This document shows, in pieces, positions 37,098-39,414 of a DNA stretch of 39,414 nt (position 1 is its first letter; every line of letters starts with the position of its first letter). The translations under genes were made by a program, and so were the position numbers. The notes under the pieces are model-generated. The model ran no database searches. It saw only the letters and a list, made by a program, of their open reading frames with translations, and had not been told where the DNA came from. The DNA is taken from NCBI GenBank assembly GCA_035266685.1, contig DATFMX010000003.1, positions 1 through 39,414 on the forward strand, written 5' to 3'. The stretch is from VRUE01 sp035266685 (GTDB lineage: Bacteria > Actinomycetota > Thermoleophilia > Solirubrobacterales > 70-9).

Positions 37098-37789
37098 CGG
37101 GCGAACGCGGCGTCTACACCGCAGAGCGAGCCGCCGCGCTTTCTGGAGTCCCGAGGTCGACCGTCTACCGCTGGGCACGCACCGGCTGGCGGGTGCCCAG
37201 CGTCTCGCCGACTCGGGTCAAGCGTTGGTCGTTCAAGAACCTGCTCATCCTGCGCGCGATCCATTGGCTGCGCCATCCCGCACCGAACCCCGATGGTGAG
37301 AGATTTCCCCCCGTGCCGGAGCCGGTTGTGCGGGCAACGCTTGCAGAGTTGGCCCGGGCCGATTTCGAAGGCTTGCGCGACAAGCGCCTGTCGGTACGCG
37401 TTGATCGCGCCGGGGCGGTGCATGTCGGTCTGGCGGACGATGGCGGCGAGACCGGATCGCGACGCCCGCTCGGCAGCCTCGACTTGATCGAGCCATTTGA
37501 GTGTCGTGGCGGCAGCCGCGGACCGGACCTCGTGGCACCCCGCCCCCTCCTGAGGATCGTGCCCGGAAAGCTCGGCGGCGCGCCCCATCTCTTGGGGACT
37601 CGGCTCCAGACTGAGGCTCTTGCCGCGATCTACCGACAGGGAATGTCGAGGAGCAGCGTCTACCGACTGTATCCGCGCTTCGATCCCTTGGCCATCGACC
37701 AGGCGCTCGACTTGGAGGACCAGCTCGCGCAAAACCACGGGCGGCCGAGCCCGCAGTGTCCAGCCCGAAGCGACCCAGGCAAGGTGTAG
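37094..37789 (+). CDS. MerR-type HTH protein with C-terminal DUF433 domain
   Basis: 231 aa from ATG at 37094. The N-terminal helix-turn-helix (about residues 6-60) is YTAERAAALSGVPRSTVYRW followed by a MerR-like second part (WSFKNLLILRAIHWLR). The C-terminal DUF433 domain (about 165-225) reads GKLGGAPHLLGTRLQTEAL, AAIYRQGMSRSSVYRLYPRFDP and a final helix, comparable to G-x-P-x-[IV]-x-G-T-R-[IV] of DUF433 antitoxins. DUF433 proteins are often partnered with PIN-like (DUF5615) toxins, but here the partner is DUF2283. The stop codon lies inside the operator of the next pair. Confidence 0.65.
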   Translation: MTGERGVYTAERAAALSGVPRSTVYRWARTGWRVPSVSPTRVKRWSFKNLLILRAIHWLRHPAPNPDGERFPPVPEPVVRATLAELARADFEGLRDKRLSVRVDRAGAVHVGLADDGGETGSRRPLGSLDLIEPFECRGGSRGPDLVAPRPLLRIVPGKLGGAPHLLGTRLQTEALAAIYRQGMSRSSVYRLYPRFDPLAIDQALDLEDQLAQNHGRPSPQCPARSDPGKV

Positions 37790-37803
37790 ACTGCTGATCT
37801 ACA
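37785..37803. promoter_or_regulatory. Operator of the MazF-type toxin-antitoxin pair
   Basis: TGTAGA-N7-TCTACA, perfect 6-bp arms; the last A is the A of the antitoxin ATG. A possible -10 (TAGACT, 37787-37792) lies inside it. Position and form fit autorepression by the antitoxin. Confidence 0.6.
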
Positions 37804-38057
37804 TGGCAGCAACCGATACCACCACGATCCGGGTTCCGACCGAGACCCGCGACCGCCTGAAAGCCCTCGCTGCCCGGCGTGGCGAGTCCGCGAGCGAGGT
37901 TGTCGTGAAGCTAGTCAGCGCGGCCGACGAGGACGCGATGCTGGCCGAGGTCGAGGCCGGATTCTCCCGGCTCGCCAGCGATCCGGCGGCCCTTGCCGCC
38001 TACCGCGCCGAGAGCAGAGAACTCGAAGCCTTCGACGCGCCGACGCCGGGGTGGTAG
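37803..38057 (+). CDS. Ribbon-helix-helix antitoxin
   Basis: 84 aa. The N-terminus TTTIRVPTETRDRLKALAAR and RGESASEVVVKLV is a ribbon-helix-helix DNA-binding domain. The C-terminal half (DEDAMLAEVEAGFSRLASDP, AALAAYRAESRELEAF) is the acidic segment expected to wrap the toxin. It overlaps the toxin gene by 7 nt. It should neutralise MazF and repress the operon through the site at 37785-37803. Confidence 0.82.
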   Translation: MAATDTTTIRVPTETRDRLKALAARRGESASEVVVKLVSAADEDAMLAEVEAGFSRLASDPAALAAYRAESRELEAFDAPTPGW

Positions 38058-38395
38058 AGCCTCGTCCCCAGCAAGGCGAGGTCTACTGGACCGACCCCGA
38101 ACCAACACGCGGTAGCGAGCAGGCAAAGTCCCGCCCATTCGCCATCGTCTCCGTCGACCAGCTGAACCGCTCCAGCGTCGACCTCTCCCTTGCCGTCCCA
38201 CTGACCCGCACCGATTTTGAAAGCTCGCTGCATGTTGAGGTTCCCGCATCGGAGGCGGGTCTAAAAGAGCAAGGCTTCGCGATGCCCGAGCAGCTCCGGG
38301 CAATTTCGCATGAACGCCTCGGCCGGCGGCTCGGAACCTTGCGCCCGAAGACCTTGGACGAGCTGTTGAAGCGCTGTCGAGTGCTGCTGCGATAA
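38051..38395 (+). CDS. mazF: MazF/PemK-type mRNA interferase toxin
   Basis: 114 aa from GTG at 38051. QQGEVYWTDPEPTRGSEQAK with SRPFAIVSVDQLN is the classic MazF start (G-[DE]-[IV]-[YW] ... R-P-x-[AV]-[IV]). The fold continues with LAVPLTRTD, HVEVPASEAGL, and the conserved EQLRAISHERLGRRLGTL. It cleaves single-stranded RNA at a short motif that cannot be predicted here. The ribosome site overlaps the antitoxin end, so the two are coupled. Confidence 0.88.
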   Translation: MVEPRPQQGEVYWTDPEPTRGSEQAKSRPFAIVSVDQLNRSSVDLSLAVPLTRTDFESSLHVEVPASEAGLKEQGFAMPEQLRAISHERLGRRLGTLRPKTLDELLKRCRVLLR

Positions 38396-38404
38396 TTCGA
38401 CGGT

Positions 38405-38686
38405 CTACCGAGGTTGGAAGACTCCGGCGAGCCTACCGCCTCCGCCGCGGCCGGTACTCCTCCCAAATCGCCTCCATGTCGGCGGTTTTGAAGGCCTTCT
38501 GCATTTTTTTAACGCATTGTCTGAGTACCGAAAATGTTTCTGCGAGTCGAAGTCAAAGAAGTGAACGCAATCCTCATCCTCATCGATTCCCAAGGATCGG
38601 CGGAGAGCAAGGGCCTTTGGGGACGTAAGTCCAAGCCGATCGGCTAGATCCCCCTTCGAGATGTAGTACTTGCGTTGGAGATCCAC
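38405..38686 (-). CDS. Small HTH-like protein with A7 slippery tract
   Basis: In the unshifted frame 93 aa from GTG at 38686. Residues about 8-35 (ISKGDLADRLGLTSPKALAL) look like a helix-turn-helix or excisionase-like DNA-binding start, followed by FFDFDSQKHFRYSDNALKK. After residue 61 the frame turns into low-complexity Arg/Gly sequence. A -1 shift on A-AAA-AAA (38504-38510) gives instead MQKAFKTADMEAIWEEYRPR and a stop at 38433, an 84-residue product that looks much more protein-like. Either programmed frameshifting, a real indel or a base-calling error. AT-rich and foreign-looking. Confidence 0.5.
   Translation of the reverse strand: MDLQRKYYISKGDLADRLGLTSPKALALRRSLGIDEDEDCVHFFDFDSQKHFRYSDNALKKCRRPSKPPTWRRFGRSTGRGGGGRLAGVFQPR
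38504..38510 (-). other. A-AAA-AAA slippery heptamer
   Basis: Seven A residues on the minus strand, phased as TTA-AAA-AAA-TGC in the small gene, which is exactly the X-XXY-YYZ form used in -1 frameshifting. No convincing downstream stem-loop was found (only the short palindrome GAAGGCCTTC). Confidence 0.5.
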
Positions 38687-39265
38687 CTCCCTTACGGCAG
38701 CGGCCTCCCGAGGGTCATCGGCAGAGACGAACCTGACAGGAGCACCATTTCCATGCGTGAAGTGGACCTTGAGCGTTGGCCCGTCATAGGAGAACTGCGT
38801 TCCAACGGTCGCATCCGCGAGAAGCCGCGAGAGCGCAACAGCGTCCGGACCCGCATCCTCTACGGAGTCATCGAGAAGGCGAATGAGCTGCTCGCCGCCG
38901 AAGACCGGCCGCCGCTACCCGATGGCATCACGTTCCACGCGTTGCGCCGGACCTACGCTGCGCTACGCGCCGAGCTGGGCGAGCACCCGGCGATAACCGC
39001 TGCGCAGATGGGCCACCGCGACCCGCGCATGACCCTGCGCGTCTACACCGACGTGACCGGGATGCGCCCCCGGACCCGCCTCGGCGGGCTGCTTGGCGAT
39101 TCCGATTGGGCAGAAATAGGCAGAAACGCCGATTTGGGCTCCGGCAAGGAGGACGAAACGGAGCCGGAAAATGAGCCAGAACCACGCTCAGATGCAGGCA
39201 CTTCAATAGACGGGAGCGACGGGGCAGGAGCCCTCAAAGGACACCGGATTGAGATTCGAGGCTGA
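38675..39265 (+). pseudogene. Tyrosine recombinase (integrase), C-terminal remnant
   Basis: At most 196 aa. The C-terminal catalytic part is intact: HxxR in FHALRRTYAAL, GH in AAQMGHRDPRMTL, and nucleophile Tyr in RVYTDV. The upstream RERNSVRTRILYGVIEKANELL is also family-like. The core-binding domain and the first active-site Arg (box I) are missing, and residues before about 45 are unrelated, so it is 5'-truncated and presumably inactive. There is no ribosome site. Its 3' end carries the right copy of the 48-bp direct repeat, tying it to the island boundary. Confidence 0.8.
39211..39258 (+). repeat. Right copy of the 48-bp direct repeat
   Basis: Same sequence as 32582-32629 except for 7 of the 10 middle positions. 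It lies at the 3' end of the integrase remnant, the usual place for an attachment site. Confidence 0.6.
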
Positions 39266-39315
39266 TCTGCGGTCCTGGGCTACGGAGGCCGCCTGTGCTG
39301 CCGATAGCAGGCTGC

Positions 39316-39414
39316 ATGGACCCTGCCCTGCGGCTGCTGTCGTTCGTCGCGATCTTTCTCGTCGTGCTGCCTTTCGTCTACTGGCGCCTGAAGAAGGAAC
39401 GAGACCCCGAATGG
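39316..39414 (+). CDS. Small membrane protein, cut by window end
   Basis: 33 codons visible from ATG at 39316 with no stop. Residues about 7-24 form one membrane helix (LLSFVAIFLVVLPFVYW) followed by a positive segment (RLKKERD), so the C-terminus should be cytoplasmic. No clear Shine-Dalgarno. It is too short to assign. Confidence 0.5.
   Translation, partial: MDPALRLLSFVAIFLVVLPFVYWRLKKERDPEW

Noticed and set aside
39259..39315. tRNA gene as an integration target beside the right repeat
   Set aside because: No cloverleaf or T-arm sequence (GGTTCGAATCC-like) is present at either repeat.

Overview
The window is 39.4 kb of very GC-rich chromosomal DNA with strongly C/G-ending codons, GTG/TTG starts and many start/stop overlaps. 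Together with an RTX-like secreted protein, a beta-propeller-type secreted protein, DHA2-cNMP-patatin fusions and tandem TetR genes, this suggests a soil actinobacterium, most likely of class Thermoleophilia (Solirubrobacterales). The taxon is an inference; there is no rRNA or other marker gene here.

Layout. (1) 1-2.6 kb: envelope/secreted proteins on the minus strand (a partial signal-peptide protein, an RTX-like protein, a coiled-coil membrane-anchored protein), with two promoters that share a CACACGTG box. (2) 2.6-14.0 kb: a polyamine/GABA/omega-amino-acid module. Minus strand: class III aminotransferase, PucR-type regulator, alanine dehydrogenase, succinate-semialdehyde dehydrogenase. Divergent plus strand: potA-potD-potB-potC importer and an mmsA-type CoA-acylating dehydrogenase. 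Likely logic: import of a polyamine, pyruvate-linked transamination, recycling of the alanine by Ald, and oxidation of the semialdehydes. (3) 14.2-21.4 kb: a tightly overlapping minus-strand operon of DUF3307 membrane protein, cNMP-patatin lipase and DHA2 transporter-cNMP-patatin fusion, followed by a CHASE2-class III nucleotide cyclase. It reads as a self-contained cyclic-nucleotide-controlled lipid hydrolysis/transport system and is the most interesting system in the window. (4) 21.5-30.1 kb: PuuB/DAO-type oxidase (with two palindromic insertions in its reading frame), enolase-superfamily enzyme, ferritin, tandem peptidase E paralogues, glutamate decarboxylase, and three tandem TetR paralogues. 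(5) 30.1-32.5 kb: ECF sigma factor, SAM methyltransferase, XRE regulator, SRPBCC protein. (6) 32.6-39.3 kb: a visibly less GC-rich accessory island bounded by a 48-bp direct repeat and a truncated tyrosine integrase. It carries a SnoaL-like/TetR divergent pair, a probable type II restriction-modification pair, DUF2283 and MerR/DUF433 genes, a MazF-type toxin-antitoxin pair with a clear operator, and a small gene with an A7 slippery tract.

Two families of dispersed palindromic repeats run through the non-island part. One is an approximately 120-135 bp large palindrome (three copies, all intergenic). The other is a 43-47 bp REP-like hairpin (four copies, two just upstream of start codons and one in frame inside a gene). 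Several genes have a TANNNT hexamer 6-8 nt before the start codon and no Shine-Dalgarno, suggesting leaderless transcripts. No tRNA, rRNA, CRISPR array or intact IS was seen.
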